A stretch of DNA of 64,000 bases from Marinihelvus sp942491555 (GTDB taxonomy: Bacteria > Pseudomonadota > Gammaproteobacteria > Xanthomonadales > SZUA-36): contig CALOBN010000003.1 in the NCBI GenBank assembly GCA_942491555.1, positions 434,001 through 498,000 on the forward strand. Direction: 5' to 3'. Both the position numbers and the translations under genes were made by a program. Below are positions 36,194 through 44,782 of the stretch, one piece after another. The notes beneath the pieces are model-generated. The model had not been told where the DNA came from. It worked only from the letters and a program-made list of their open reading frames with translations, and did not search any database. Positions within the stretch are counted from its first letter, which is position 1; each line of letters begins with the position of its first letter.

Positions 36194-37483
36194 TTACCTG
36201 ATTACGGGAGACCACGCCGGTTCACGTACGTCGCCCTCGCTAAGGATAATTCTTTGCCGGACATTTCCATCCGTAGAAACGGCTGAAAGCACGCCACGAC
36301 GGCCTTCGCGAGTCGCATACAATATCATGCTCCCATTGGGCGCAAAACTAGGCGATTCATCCAGATGACCCGGCGTCAAAACATTCAGACGCTCGGTCTC
36401 CATGTCCCAGACCGCTATACGATACTCGTTTCCCTGACCGTGCGCTACAGCCAACTTACGCCCATCCGGAGCGACCGTAACGCGCGCATTATTGTCGCCT
36501 TCGCGGGTGATTCTCTGTGCCGTCCCACCTTCCTGGGGAACCGCATAAATCTGCGGCTTACCACCCCGGTCGGAGGTGAAATAAATCGTTTTTCCATCCG
36601 GCGACCAGGCTGCCTCGGTATCAATGGCCCAATGATTGGTCAATTGCCGTGTTGTCCCGCTGGCCAGGTCCCGCACATAAATCTCCGGATTGCCGCTGCG
36701 CGATAGGGTGAGCGCCATCTGCCGGCCATCGGGCGAAAATGCCGGTGCACCATTAATCCCCTTGCCACTGGATACCAGCTCGCGCGCCCCGGTAGCGACT
36801 TCCTGCACATAGATGGCCGAATTACCCGCCTCGAACGATACATAGGCCAGCCGCTCGCCATCAGGGGACCAGGCCGGTGACAACAGTGGCTCCGGTGAGC
36901 CCACGACAGTTGTCGGATTAAACCCGTCCGCGTCAGCAACAACCAACTCATAGTTCAGGTTGGCGCCCTCACCGGTTGCCGAAACATAGGCGATGCGGGT
37001 GGCGAATGCACCCGGCACACCCGTCAGCTTTTCATAAATGGCATCAGCGACTTTGTGGGCACCAAAGCGCAGATCACCCGGCCCGACACTGGTGATCTGG
37101 CTCAGCAGGCGTTCCTGCGAAAACACATCAAAGAGCTGATAAACAAGATCGTAACCGCCCCCGGGGGCATCATTAATCCAGCCAATCACCAGGTAATCGG
37201 TCTGCAACAGGCGCCAGGTGCCGAAGCGAATCGTTTCCGGATCGGACGGGCGATCCACCATGTCCTCCTCATCGACCGGGTCGAACAGGCCGGAGCGGTA
37301 CAGATCGGCAGCAACCACTTCGGCGACCCCGGTGATCGGAGGTGGCCCGGCTGCGCGCCAGTCGAATGGCACGATGGCAATGGGTAACTGGCTGGCATTG
37401 CCCTGGACAATTTCAATTTCCAGCTGCGCCTCGCCCTCAAGGGCCCAGACTGCCAGAAAAATAATCAAGAAAATTTTACGCAT
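36194..37483 (-). CDS. tolB: Tol-Pal translocation protein TolB
   Basis: TolB is a 429-residue periplasmic protein from ATG 37483 (4 bp after the tolA stop), with signal MRKIFLIIFLAVWALEGEAQ. An N-terminal alpha/beta domain (IAIVPFDWRA...) is followed by a six-bladed beta-propeller whose repeats are plain to see: SPAWSPDGERLAYVS, APAFSPDGRQMALTL, EAAWSPDGKTIYFTS and SPSFAPNGSMILYAT. TolB carries signals between TolA and Pal. Confidence 0.97.
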   Translation of the reverse strand: MRKIFLIIFLAVWALEGEAQLEIEIVQGNASQLPIAIVPFDWRAAGPPPITGVAEVVAADLYRSGLFDPVDEEDMVDRPSDPETIRFGTWRLLQTDYLVIGWINDAPGGGYDLVYQLFDVFSQERLLSQITSVGPGDLRFGAHKVADAIYEKLTGVPGAFATRIAYVSATGEGANLNYELVVADADGFNPTTVVGSPEPLLSPAWSPDGERLAYVSFEAGNSAIYVQEVATGARELVSSGKGINGAPAFSPDGRQMALTLSRSGNPEIYVRDLASGTTRQLTNHWAIDTEAAWSPDGKTIYFTSDRGGKPQIYAVPQEGGTAQRITREGDNNARVTVAPDGRKLAVAHGQGNEYRIAVWDMETERLNVLTPGHLDESPSFAPNGSMILYATREGRRGVLSAVSTDGNVRQRIILSEGDVREPAWSPVIR

Positions 37484-37487
37484 GGTG

Positions 37488-38399
37488 TCAGTTACCGTCA
37501 TAGCTAAAGTTAAAATCAATTTCCCGCTCGAAGACCTCTTCGAAACCGCGATACGGGAGTGAGCCGGCGCGCTCAACCGCTGCGATCAAGGAGCGCCGGG
37601 TCGCCTCATCGCCATTGCAACTGCCCCGGATCGCCGCCGAGATAACCTCTCCGCCAGGTATCTGCACGATGCTGATGGTGCAACGCAGGCCCGGCCGGGC
37701 GGTCGGTGGGCGCAACCAATTGTTGGTCACCTGCACCTGGATCGCGCTGGCATACTGCTCGCGCAAGCTTCCCAGCTGCCCTGCCCGCGCGGCCGCCTGC
37801 TCTGCGGCCATTCGCGCCTGCATGGCCGCCTCTTCCTGCGCACGCTGTTGCGCCTGGGCCTCGACCTGCTTGCGGGCCTCAATCTGCTTCATGCGCTCTT
37901 CTTCGATGCGGCGCTCACGCTCTGCCGCTTCACGCTGCTTGCGGATCTCTTCGAGCTCTGCAGCCTGGCGGTCAAGCTGCTCCTGACGCTCTTGTGCCTG
38001 GCGGTCGCGCAGTTGCTGCAATTTCAACTCGGCGTCTCGTTTGCGCTGAATCTCCTGGCGTTGCAGCTCCTGCGCTTCCGCGGCTGCCTTTTCGCGGGCG
38101 ATTTTTTCTCGTTCCTGCTGGGCGGCGAGCTCACGTTGACGCTCAATCCGCCGCTGTTCCTGCCGCTGGGCCGCCTCGGCTTCACGTATGGCGGTTTCCT
38201 GCCGTTCAATCAGGACCTGTGTATCCACCATGACCGCTTCGATTTTCATTCCGGTAATCACCCGCGGAGGCTCGTGCGCCTTCCAGTTCCAGGTACCCAG
38301 CACGATCAGCAGCGCAGCGAGGACGTGCACGACCACGGCCAGACCAAGAGACTTGGTCTGCTCCCAGCCCTCCAGCAGATAAGGCTGGAGCGCGACCAT
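37488..38399 (-). CDS. tolA: Tol-Pal membrane-spanning protein TolA
   Basis: This 303-residue protein has one N-terminal inner-membrane helix (LGLAVVVHVLAALLIVLG, about 18-36). A long charged helical domain (about 60-215) rich in Glu, Arg, Gln and Ala spans the periplasm, and a C-terminal domain (about 220-303; VQVTNNWLRPP, LRCTISIVQIPGGEVISA) touches Pal/TolB. It is shorter than E. coli TolA, mainly in the helical domain. It overlaps tolR by one base. Confidence 0.95.
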   Translation of the reverse strand: MVALQPYLLEGWEQTKSLGLAVVVHVLAALLIVLGTWNWKAHEPPRVITGMKIEAVMVDTQVLIERQETAIREAEAAQRQEQRRIERQRELAAQQEREKIAREKAAAEAQELQRQEIQRKRDAELKLQQLRDRQAQERQEQLDRQAAELEEIRKQREAAERERRIEEERMKQIEARKQVEAQAQQRAQEEAAMQARMAAEQAAARAGQLGSLREQYASAIQVQVTNNWLRPPTARPGLRCTISIVQIPGGEVISAAIRGSCNGDEATRRSLIAAVERAGSLPYRGFEEVFEREIDFNFSYDGN

Positions 38400-38845
38400 C
38401 AGGCGTCCGGGTTATCCGTCAGCGGATCCGACATAAGACCAACCTTGGTGACACCGGCCTTCTGCAGCAGCACCATGGCGTCATAAATACGGCCATACGC
38501 GACCGCCTCATCACCGCCAACCAGCACCTGCAGTTCCGGATTGCGGCGCACAATGGCCGATACGGTCTGCAGCAGGGTTTCCGCATCGATCAGGCCATTG
38601 CTGGCATCGGATTCACCACCCGCGTTGAGATACAGATCACCATTCTCAAGCACGGTGACCACCATCGGCTCATTGTTCTGTTCCGACTCAAGTGGTTCCG
38701 CATCGGCTTGCGGCAGATTGACTTCCACCCCGAGATTCAACATTGGTGCAGTGACCATGAAGATAATCAGCAATACCAGCATCACGTCGATATACGGCAC
38801 GACGTTGATCTCTGACATGGACTTGCGTCGTTTACGCACAGCCAT
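38399..38845 (-). CDS. tolR: Tol-Pal protein TolR
   Basis: This 148-residue ExbD/TolR protein has a short basic N-terminus (RKRRKSMSEINVVPY) and one transmembrane helix starting IDVMLVLLIIFMVTAP, which holds the conserved Asp used in proton coupling with TolQ. A periplasmic domain ends in YGRIYDAMVLLQKAGVTKVGL. Its stop overlaps the tolA start (TGATG). Confidence 0.97.
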   Translation of the reverse strand: MAVRKRRKSMSEINVVPYIDVMLVLLIIFMVTAPMLNLGVEVNLPQADAEPLESEQNNEPMVVTVLENGDLYLNAGGESDASNGLIDAETLLQTVSAIVRRNPELQVLVGGDEAVAYGRIYDAMVLLQKAGVTKVGLMSDPLTDNPDA

Positions 38846-38851
38846 GATTAA

Positions 38852-39538
38852 TCAGTCTCCACTCGCGGTCAGGGCCTGACGATTCAGGATGTTGGAAAAC
38901 TCTTCCTTGAAGTTATCCAGGCGCATTTCCATTCGATCCACCTGGTTGGAGTATTTGTTATAACCAATTACCGCCGGAATCGCCGCGAACAGGCCCATCG
39001 CCGTGGCCACCAGCGCCTCGGAAATGCCCGGTGCGACCATCGCAATGGTGGCCTGGTTCACGGTAGCCAGCGCCTGGAAGGAGGTCATGATGCCCCACAC
39101 GGTGCCAAACAGGCCGATGTAAGGCGAGGTGGACCCGATGGTCGCCAGGAAGCTGAGGCGGTGCTCCAGCCTGTCGGTTTCCCGCGTCAGAGCGATACGC
39201 ATTGCCCGTTCCGCGCCCTCCACCTGTCGCTCAGGAGAGCCTTTGCTCTGCTCCCGCACCCGGTTGAACTCGCTGAAGCCGGCCACGAACAGGCGCACCA
39301 TGCCAGCCTGATCTTCCTGGTTCTGGGTGATCTGGTTATACAGGGAGGTCAGGTCGGTGCCAGACCAGAATCGCTCCTCAAACTTATCGGCCGCTTTTTC
39401 CGTATCGCGCAACAGGGTGCGTTTTCGAAAAATAATCATCCAGGAGGAAACCGATGCGGCCAACAGGATGGCCATCACCATCTGGACCACCAGGCTCGCC
39501 TCGAGAATCAGTTCCCAGAGGTGTAGTTCATTGGACAT
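38852..39538 (-). CDS. tolQ: Tol-Pal protein TolQ
   Basis: This 228-residue MotA/TolQ/ExbB proton channel protein has three membrane helices: about 13-33 (ASLVVQMVMAILLAASVSSW), about 130-160 and about 168-190 (GISEALVATAMGLFAAIPAV). The motif SPYIGLFGTVWGIMTSF is typical. With TolR it forms the energy-transducing motor. It overlaps the 3' end of ybgC by 11 bp. Confidence 0.97.
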   Translation of the reverse strand: MSNELHLWELILEASLVVQMVMAILLAASVSSWMIIFRKRTLLRDTEKAADKFEERFWSGTDLTSLYNQITQNQEDQAGMVRLFVAGFSEFNRVREQSKGSPERQVEGAERAMRIALTRETDRLEHRLSFLATIGSTSPYIGLFGTVWGIMTSFQALATVNQATIAMVAPGISEALVATAMGLFAAIPAVIGYNKYSNQVDRMEMRLDNFKEEFSNILNRQALTASGD

Positions 39539-39965
39539 TCTTGATCTCCGTCCTGATGTGTTCAGGCATTTTTATGGGTTTGAATTGGGTCGCATCCAGG
39601 CATACGGCCATCACCTCGGCGGTTGCGACCAGTGCTTCATCTGACTGGCGATGCATGTCCTGGCGAAATTCCAGTCGCGAGGCACCCGCTGTGACCGTAT
39701 GCACACTCACGTTCAGAACATCGTCCAGGCGGGCGGGCAACAGCCAGTCGACCTGCATGCGCCGGATTGCGAAAACAACACCTTCCTCAGCAGCGATGCG
39801 GGCCTGGTGAATGCCCCTTGAGCGCAACCATTCGGTTCGCGCGCGCTCAAAAAAATTCAAATATTGACTGTGGTACACCACACCACCGCCATCCGTGTCT
39901 TCCCAGTAAACACGCACCGGCCAGACAAACTCCGAGACCCGATTTTTGCTGTTTGGTTCAGTCAT
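39528..39965 (-). CDS. ybgC: acyl-CoA thioesterase YbgC
   Basis: This is a 145-residue single hotdog (4HBT) domain. The active-site segment VYWEDTDGGGVVYHSQYLNF contains the conserved Asp, and FERARTEWLR and VVATAEVMAVCLD follow the family. YbgC hydrolyses acyl-CoAs and is the usual first gene of the tol-pal operon. The gap of 45 bp to ruvB suggests possible read-through. Confidence 0.95.
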   Translation of the reverse strand: MTEPNSKNRVSEFVWPVRVYWEDTDGGGVVYHSQYLNFFERARTEWLRSRGIHQARIAAEEGVVFAIRRMQVDWLLPARLDDVLNVSVHTVTAGASRLEFRQDMHRQSDEALVATAEVMAVCLDATQFKPIKMPEHIRTEIKNVQ

Positions 39966-40010
39966 GGCGTGTTGAATAAACCCTTAAACGTTGTGCCGGA
40001 CCGAGCGGGG

Positions 40011-41087
40011 TTAATCGTCGTCACCGAACAGGTCCTCACCCACACCATCAGGCCGCGCCAGGCCAAAGTGCGCATAGGCCTTGCTGGTGGCGACCCGCCC
40101 GCGGGCTGTACGGGAAATGTAGCCCTGCTGAATCAGAAAGGGTTCGAGAACGTCTTCGACCGTACCGCGCTCCTCGCTGAGTGCTGCGGCCAGGCTGTCT
40201 ACGCCTACCGGTCCACCTTCAAACTGGCCGATGATCAACTTCAAAAGCCGCCTGTCGAGGGTATCAAAACCGCTCTGATCGACATTCAAAAGTTCCATGG
40301 CCTCATCAGCAACAGCGCCATCGATAAACCCGCTGCCTTTAACCTCGGCAAAGTCCCGCACGCGGCGCAGCAGGCGGTTGGCAATGCGCGGTGTGCCACG
40401 CGAGCGGCGCGCAATGCCTTCTGCACCGTCATCATCTATCCCGATATTCAGGATGCCGGCAGAGCGGCTCACAATGGAGGCCAGCTCGCCGTTGTTATAG
40501 AACTCCAGACGCTCCACGATGCCGAAACGGTCACGCAGCGGCGAGGTCAACAGACCTGCGCGGGTTGTTGCCCCCACCAGGGTAAATCGTGGCAGGTCCA
40601 GCTTGATGGAGCGGGCAGCAGGGCCCTCCCCGATCATGATGTCGATCTGAAAATCTTCCAGTGCGGGATAGAGCACTTCTTCCACGACCGGTGAAAGACG
40701 GTGAATTTCATCCACAAAAAGAATATCGCCAGGTTGCAGATTGGTCAGCAAGGCGGCCAGGTCACCGGCACGTTCCAGCACCGGCCCGGAGGTCTGGCGC
40801 AAGCTGACACCCATCTCATGTGCGATGACATGCGCGAGCGTGGTCTTGCCAAGTCCCGGCGGACCAAAAATCAACACATGGTCCAGCGCATCTTTACGCC
40901 GCCTTGCAGCCTCGATATAAATCTCCAGCTTGCGGCGCATGGCCGCCTGGCCAATATATTCGTCCAGGCTTGCAGGACGCAGGCTGGCATCCACCGTCCG
41001 TTCCAGATCACCCTCCTCCGGATTAACCAGGCGCCCATCGGCTTCGTTCTCAAAGCCTGCCAGCGGGTCAGGGTTAGAATCTGTCAT
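40011..41087 (-). CDS. ruvB: Holliday junction helicase motor RuvB
   Basis: This 358-residue AAA+ ATPase has Walker A GPPGLGKTTLA, Walker B ILFVDEIHRL, sensor region VGATTRAGLLTSPLRDRFG and a C-terminal winged helix (RTARGRVATSKAY). It drives branch migration with RuvA. It overlaps ruvA by 4 bp (ATGA). Confidence 0.98.
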   Translation of the reverse strand: MTDSNPDPLAGFENEADGRLVNPEEGDLERTVDASLRPASLDEYIGQAAMRRKLEIYIEAARRRKDALDHVLIFGPPGLGKTTLAHVIAHEMGVSLRQTSGPVLERAGDLAALLTNLQPGDILFVDEIHRLSPVVEEVLYPALEDFQIDIMIGEGPAARSIKLDLPRFTLVGATTRAGLLTSPLRDRFGIVERLEFYNNGELASIVSRSAGILNIGIDDDGAEGIARRSRGTPRIANRLLRRVRDFAEVKGSGFIDGAVADEAMELLNVDQSGFDTLDRRLLKLIIGQFEGGPVGVDSLAAALSEERGTVEDVLEPFLIQQGYISRTARGRVATSKAYAHFGLARPDGVGEDLFGDDD

Positions 41088-41671
41088 GTGCCAGCTGCCT
41101 GCAGCGCTTTACGAATCATGGTTTCTGCATCCATGGCGGGCTCAGCCACTTCGCGCAGCATGCGATTAACCTCGCCGTCTTTATAGCCGAGTGAGCGTAG
41201 AGCATCAGCAGCCTCGCGATGGGCACCGGAGGCACCACCAACCACACCGGGGGTCAACGATCCGGGCAGATCATCCAGCTTGTCACGCAGTTCGATGATG
41301 ATGCGCTCGGCGGTCTTCTTGCCAATGCCCGGCAAACGGGTCAGCGAGTCCGTATCGGCGTCGGCCACGTAGCGCGCGAGGTTCTCACCACTGGCGCCCG
41401 AAAGAATGGTCAGCGCCAGCTTGGCGCCGATACCGCTGATCTTGAGAAGTTTGCGAAACAAGGCGCGCTCAGCGGCGCTGGAGAAGCCATACAGCGTTTG
41501 ATTGTCCTGACTGAACTGAAGATGCGTGAGCAAAACGAGCGGCTGCCCAACCGGTGGCAGGCTGTCCAGAACGCTATTGGGCACCTCAACTTCATATCCG
41601 ACACCGTGTACATCAATCACCACGTACGGCGGATTTACTTCCAGCAGGGCGCCAGAAAGTCTTGAAATCAT
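41084..41671 (-). CDS. ruvA: Holliday junction DNA-binding protein RuvA
   Basis: This 195-residue protein has an N-terminal OB domain (MISRLSGALLEVNPPYVVID), tandem helix-hairpin-helix (LKISGIGAKLALTILSG and LTRLPGIGKKTAERIIIEL) and a flexible C-terminal RuvB-binding domain (EAADALRSLGYKDGEVNRML). It binds four-way junctions. A gap of 76 bp separates it from ruvC. Confidence 0.98.
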   Translation of the reverse strand: MISRLSGALLEVNPPYVVIDVHGVGYEVEVPNSVLDSLPPVGQPLVLLTHLQFSQDNQTLYGFSSAAERALFRKLLKISGIGAKLALTILSGASGENLARYVADADTDSLTRLPGIGKKTAERIIIELRDKLDDLPGSLTPGVVGGASGAHREAADALRSLGYKDGEVNRMLREVAEPAMDAETMIRKALQAAGT

Positions 41672-41747
41672 TTTTTTTATCGCTGCGGGCGCACCCGCTC
41701 CTCTCCAATTCCACTACCACGCCGCTCACAAGCACAAGCGATGCATC

Positions 41748-42269
41748 TCACTTCTGCAGGGCCGCCATTCTTTGCAGCGTACCCTCCGTATGATGATGAC
41801 ATAATGCCACAGCCAGCGCGTCTGCGGCGTCTTCTGCAGGCGTCTCGCGCATACCCAACAACAGGGTCACCATATGCTGAACCTGGACCTTGTCCGCAGC
41901 ACCACGTCCCACAATAGCCTGCTTGATCGCGCGCGGCGCATATTCTGCAACCGGAATACCTGCATCAATGATCGCGCAAACCGCGGCACCGCGTGCTTGC
42001 CCCAGCTTGATGGCGCTTGAAGGGTTCCTGGATACAAAAACTGTTTCTACTGCAGCGGCATGGGGCTTCAGGACCGCTGCCAGCTCGCGAACACCGTTAA
42101 AGATAATACCCAAACGCTCGGTGAACTCCGCACCACCGGTTTTGATCACCGTGTGGTGCAGTGCCGTTACCCTGTCACCCCGGACTTCAATCAGCCCGAC
42201 ACCGGTAAATCTGGACCCGGGATCGATTCCCATAATCCGTCGCGGCTCGCCCGGGCCAGGCCCGATCAC
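41748..42269 (-). CDS. ruvC: Holliday junction resolvase RuvC
   Basis: This 173-residue endonuclease has acidic catalytic residues in MGIDPGSRFTG (first Asp), AVETVFVSRNPSSA (Glu) and PAEDAADALAVALCHH (Asp pair). The start is GTG 42269, overlapping the yebC stop as GTGA; an internal ATG twelve codons later would trim the first strand. It cleaves junctions processed by RuvAB. Confidence 0.96.
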   Translation of the reverse strand: MIGPGPGEPRRIMGIDPGSRFTGVGLIEVRGDRVTALHHTVIKTGGAEFTERLGIIFNGVRELAAVLKPHAAAVETVFVSRNPSSAIKLGQARGAAVCAIIDAGIPVAEYAPRAIKQAIVGRGAADKVQVQHMVTLLLGMRETPAEDAADALAVALCHHHTEGTLQRMAALQK

Positions 42270-43006
42270 TGATCGTAGACTTCGGCTGGAATGATCGCGT
42301 TGTTATACACGTCCTGAGTATCGTCAAGATCCTCAAGTATATCAAGCAACTTCAATACTTTGGCACCTGTTTCTACATCCAGGTCTACATCGGTTGAAGC
42401 GCGCATGGTGACCTCGGCATTTTCCGGTTCCAGTCCGGCCGTCTGCATGGCCTGGAGGACATCGGAAAACTGCTCCGGCCCGGTTAATACTTCGATGGAA
42501 CCGCCGTCCTCCGTCACCACATCCTCGGCACCCGCCTCAAGCGCAACTTCCATCACCTCGTCCTCGGAGGTGCCGGGGGCAAAGTTGAGAACACCGACCT
42601 TGCTGAACAAATAACTGACCGAACCATCCGTTCCCAGGTTACCCCCATGCTTGCTAAAGGCATGACGAACCTCGGCGACCGTACGGTTGCGGTTGTCGGT
42701 GACACAGTCAACCATCACCGCTGCACCACCCGGGGCATACCCCTCGTAGCGAACCTCCTCGTAGCTGACCCCCTCCAGTTCACCGGTGGCCTTCTTGATG
42801 GAGCGCTCGATGTTGTCCTTCGGCATATTGGCCGCGTTGGCCTTGTCGATGGCCAGGCGCAGTCGCGGGTTACTGTCCGGATCGCCACCGCCCTCGCGGG
42901 CTGCCACCGTGATCTCCCGGTTCAGACGCGTGAATATTTTGCCGCGCTTGGCATCGACGGCTTTCTTCTTGTGCTGGATATTGGCCCATTTACTGTGACC
43001 GGCCAT
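42266..43006 (-). CDS. yebC: YebC/PmpR-family protein
   Basis: This 246-residue protein begins MAGHSKWANIQHKKKAVDAK, the family hallmark, followed by RLNREITVAAREGGGDPDSN and YEGYAPGGAAVMVD. YebC proteins bind DNA or RNA; they act as transcription regulators in some species and, more recently, have been tied to translation of proline stretches. It overlaps ruvC by 4 bp, the usual neighbour. Confidence 0.97.
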   Translation of the reverse strand: MAGHSKWANIQHKKKAVDAKRGKIFTRLNREITVAAREGGGDPDSNPRLRLAIDKANAANMPKDNIERSIKKATGELEGVSYEEVRYEGYAPGGAAVMVDCVTDNRNRTVAEVRHAFSKHGGNLGTDGSVSYLFSKVGVLNFAPGTSEDEVMEVALEAGAEDVVTEDGGSIEVLTGPEQFSDVLQAMQTAGLEPENAEVTMRASTDVDLDVETGAKVLKLLDILEDLDDTQDVYNNAIIPAEVYDQ

Positions 43007-43068
43007 GGCGCTTCACCTTGATAAGAGCTGTTATTGAGACCGTAGATTTTAACATGATCCTGGCGGCC

Positions 43069-43716
43069 TCAAAGGCCTGGAGTGACCGGCATGAAGCGTC
43101 CTGTGTTTAAAAAACTGAGCAGCTGCCGGCATACAGGCCCGGAGAAAATCAATCCGGTATGCGTTACCGGCATCGTAATATGCGCCTCAAGTCCGTCATG
43201 ACGGGTTTCGGCAACCGCCACCGTCCCGTCATTGGGTTTGTCCAGCCCCCCGGCAAGCAGCCCCAGCCCGACCGACCTCGATCCGGCAATCATGCCGATA
43301 TGACGGCTTTCTGGCCACTGATGCGCACCCGCTTGCAGGGGATCTTGCGCCGCACCCAGCAACAGGGAGGCTCCGGGCCAGGCGGCTGCCTGCCGGGCGA
43401 CTGCACTGCCGCACAGCGGTGTACCCAGGAATACCACCCTGCCCGGCCGGGTCCAGCGCCCGGCTTCCAGCATCTGCAAAATGAGCAAGCCCCCCAGGCT
43501 ATGACCGACCAGATGAACACCGCCGGGATAATCACGAGCGCAAAGGTGCTGAAGGCGCATGGCGCTGCGCTCCAGCGGCACAGCTGTCGAGCGATAGTTA
43601 AACCCCTTAACTCGGAAACCGGCCCGCTCAAGGCGTCCCCCCAGGACCCGCAACCAGGCCGCGCGGAACCACAGTCCGTGGACCAGAACGACATGGGGAA
43701 TCTGATGAGCAATCAC
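43069..43716 (-). CDS. alpha/beta-fold esterase/lipase-like hydrolase
   Basis: This 215-residue protein has HVVLVHGLWFRAAWL (oxyanion region after the first strand), VHLVGHSLGGLLIL (nucleophile Ser in GHSLGG), PNDGTVAVAET (likely acid Asp) and a C-terminal His (PVTHTGLIF) as the triad. There is no signal peptide. It resembles small cytoplasmic lipase/PGAP1-like hydrolases. The substrate is unknown. It lies 3 bp after the rarD stop on the same strand, so it is probably co-transcribed. Confidence 0.85.
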   Translation of the reverse strand: MIAHQIPHVVLVHGLWFRAAWLRVLGGRLERAGFRVKGFNYRSTAVPLERSAMRLQHLCARDYPGGVHLVGHSLGGLLILQMLEAGRWTRPGRVVFLGTPLCGSAVARQAAAWPGASLLLGAAQDPLQAGAHQWPESRHIGMIAGSRSVGLGLLAGGLDKPNDGTVAVAETRHDGLEAHITMPVTHTGLIFSGPVCRQLLSFLNTGRFMPVTPGL

Positions 43717-43719
43717 GAC

Positions 43720-44649
43720 TCAGACTTCTTGCCCGGGTCGCGCCCGGCGCGCTACCCGCCGGGCGCGCAAGGGACCGATGGCAACCAGCAACAGGCCGGT
43801 CCAGATACAGGCGAAGGCCACCGCATGACCCTGCGTAAAGGTCTCGCCCCATAGAAACACCGCCAGGCAGAACGTCATGCTGGGCGCCAGGTACTGGATA
43901 AAGCCGATCAGGGTCAGGGTCAGCCGCTGCGCTGCCATGTTGAACCAGATCAGCGGCATGACAGTGACCAGGCCACCGGCAATAAGCAGGATGTCCATCG
44001 AGCGCGGCCCGTGCATAAAACTCATGCGCCCCTCGGCAGCCGCCCAGCCCATGTAGGCCAATGCAGGCGCGACCAGCAGCAGGTTTTCCCACAGCAGCCC
44101 GGTCATGGGTCCGACATCCAGGCGCTTGCGCACCAGGCCATAGAGCGAGAAGGACAAGGCCAGCACCAGGGAAATCCACGGCGGTTGGCCCAGGTAGATC
44201 GCCAGATAGACCGTACCAAAAGCGGCAATACCCACCGCCCATTTCTGCCAGGTCGTCATTCGTTCGCCGAGAAACAGGAAGCCAAAGGCAACATTCATCA
44301 GCGGATTGATGAAATACCCAAGGCTGGTGTAGAGCACATGATCGTTGACTACCGCCCACACGAAGATCAGCCAGTTAGCGCCAATCAGGAAGCCGCTGAC
44401 CATCAGCCACGCCAGTTGTCGGCGGCTCACGCGCAGCTTTCTCCACAGGGCGCGGCCATCGCGCATGAGCAGAAAGAGCAGCAGGATCGGGATCGCCCAG
44501 ATCACCCGGTGCGCAATAATCTCCCAGGCGCTGACCGGCTCGAGCAGCTTGAAATAAATAGGCATCAGGCCCCAGGAGACGTAAGCAGCCAGGGCTGCCG
44601 CCAATCCCGTGCGGTCTGCGGGCTCGATCTCCTGATTCATGGGTTCCAC
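43720..44649 (-). CDS. rarD: EamA-family transporter RarD
   Basis: This 309-residue protein has about ten hydrophobic helices in two EamA repeats. The RarD-type start AALAAYVSWGLMPIYFKLL followed by EIIAHRVIWAIP is diagnostic, as are WLIFVWAVVNDHVLYTSLGYFINPL and IGFIQYLAPSMTFCLAVFLWGE. RarD is a predicted inner-membrane permease of unknown substrate. It lies downstream of aspS. Confidence 0.93.
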   Translation of the reverse strand: MEPMNQEIEPADRTGLAAALAAYVSWGLMPIYFKLLEPVSAWEIIAHRVIWAIPILLLFLLMRDGRALWRKLRVSRRQLAWLMVSGFLIGANWLIFVWAVVNDHVLYTSLGYFINPLMNVAFGFLFLGERMTTWQKWAVGIAAFGTVYLAIYLGQPPWISLVLALSFSLYGLVRKRLDVGPMTGLLWENLLLVAPALAYMGWAAAEGRMSFMHGPRSMDILLIAGGLVTVMPLIWFNMAAQRLTLTLIGFIQYLAPSMTFCLAVFLWGETFTQGHAVAFACIWTGLLLVAIGPLRARRVARRARPGQEV

Positions 44650-44782
44650 GGTCCTGGACCAGATGGGCCCGGAAGGGCCCGATAAGGGTCAGCTTAGCGG
44701 CTCATGGCCGCGCGGGAAATGGGTCGGATCCCCACTCCTGTGCCGAAAATACACCCCTGGCTGTGAACAGCCTGTCAGTTAC

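Noticed and set aside
44665..44680. GGGCCC-GGAA-GGGCCC stem after aspS as terminator
   Set aside because: Short stem without a T run; it lies before rarD on the same strand, so read-through is more likely.
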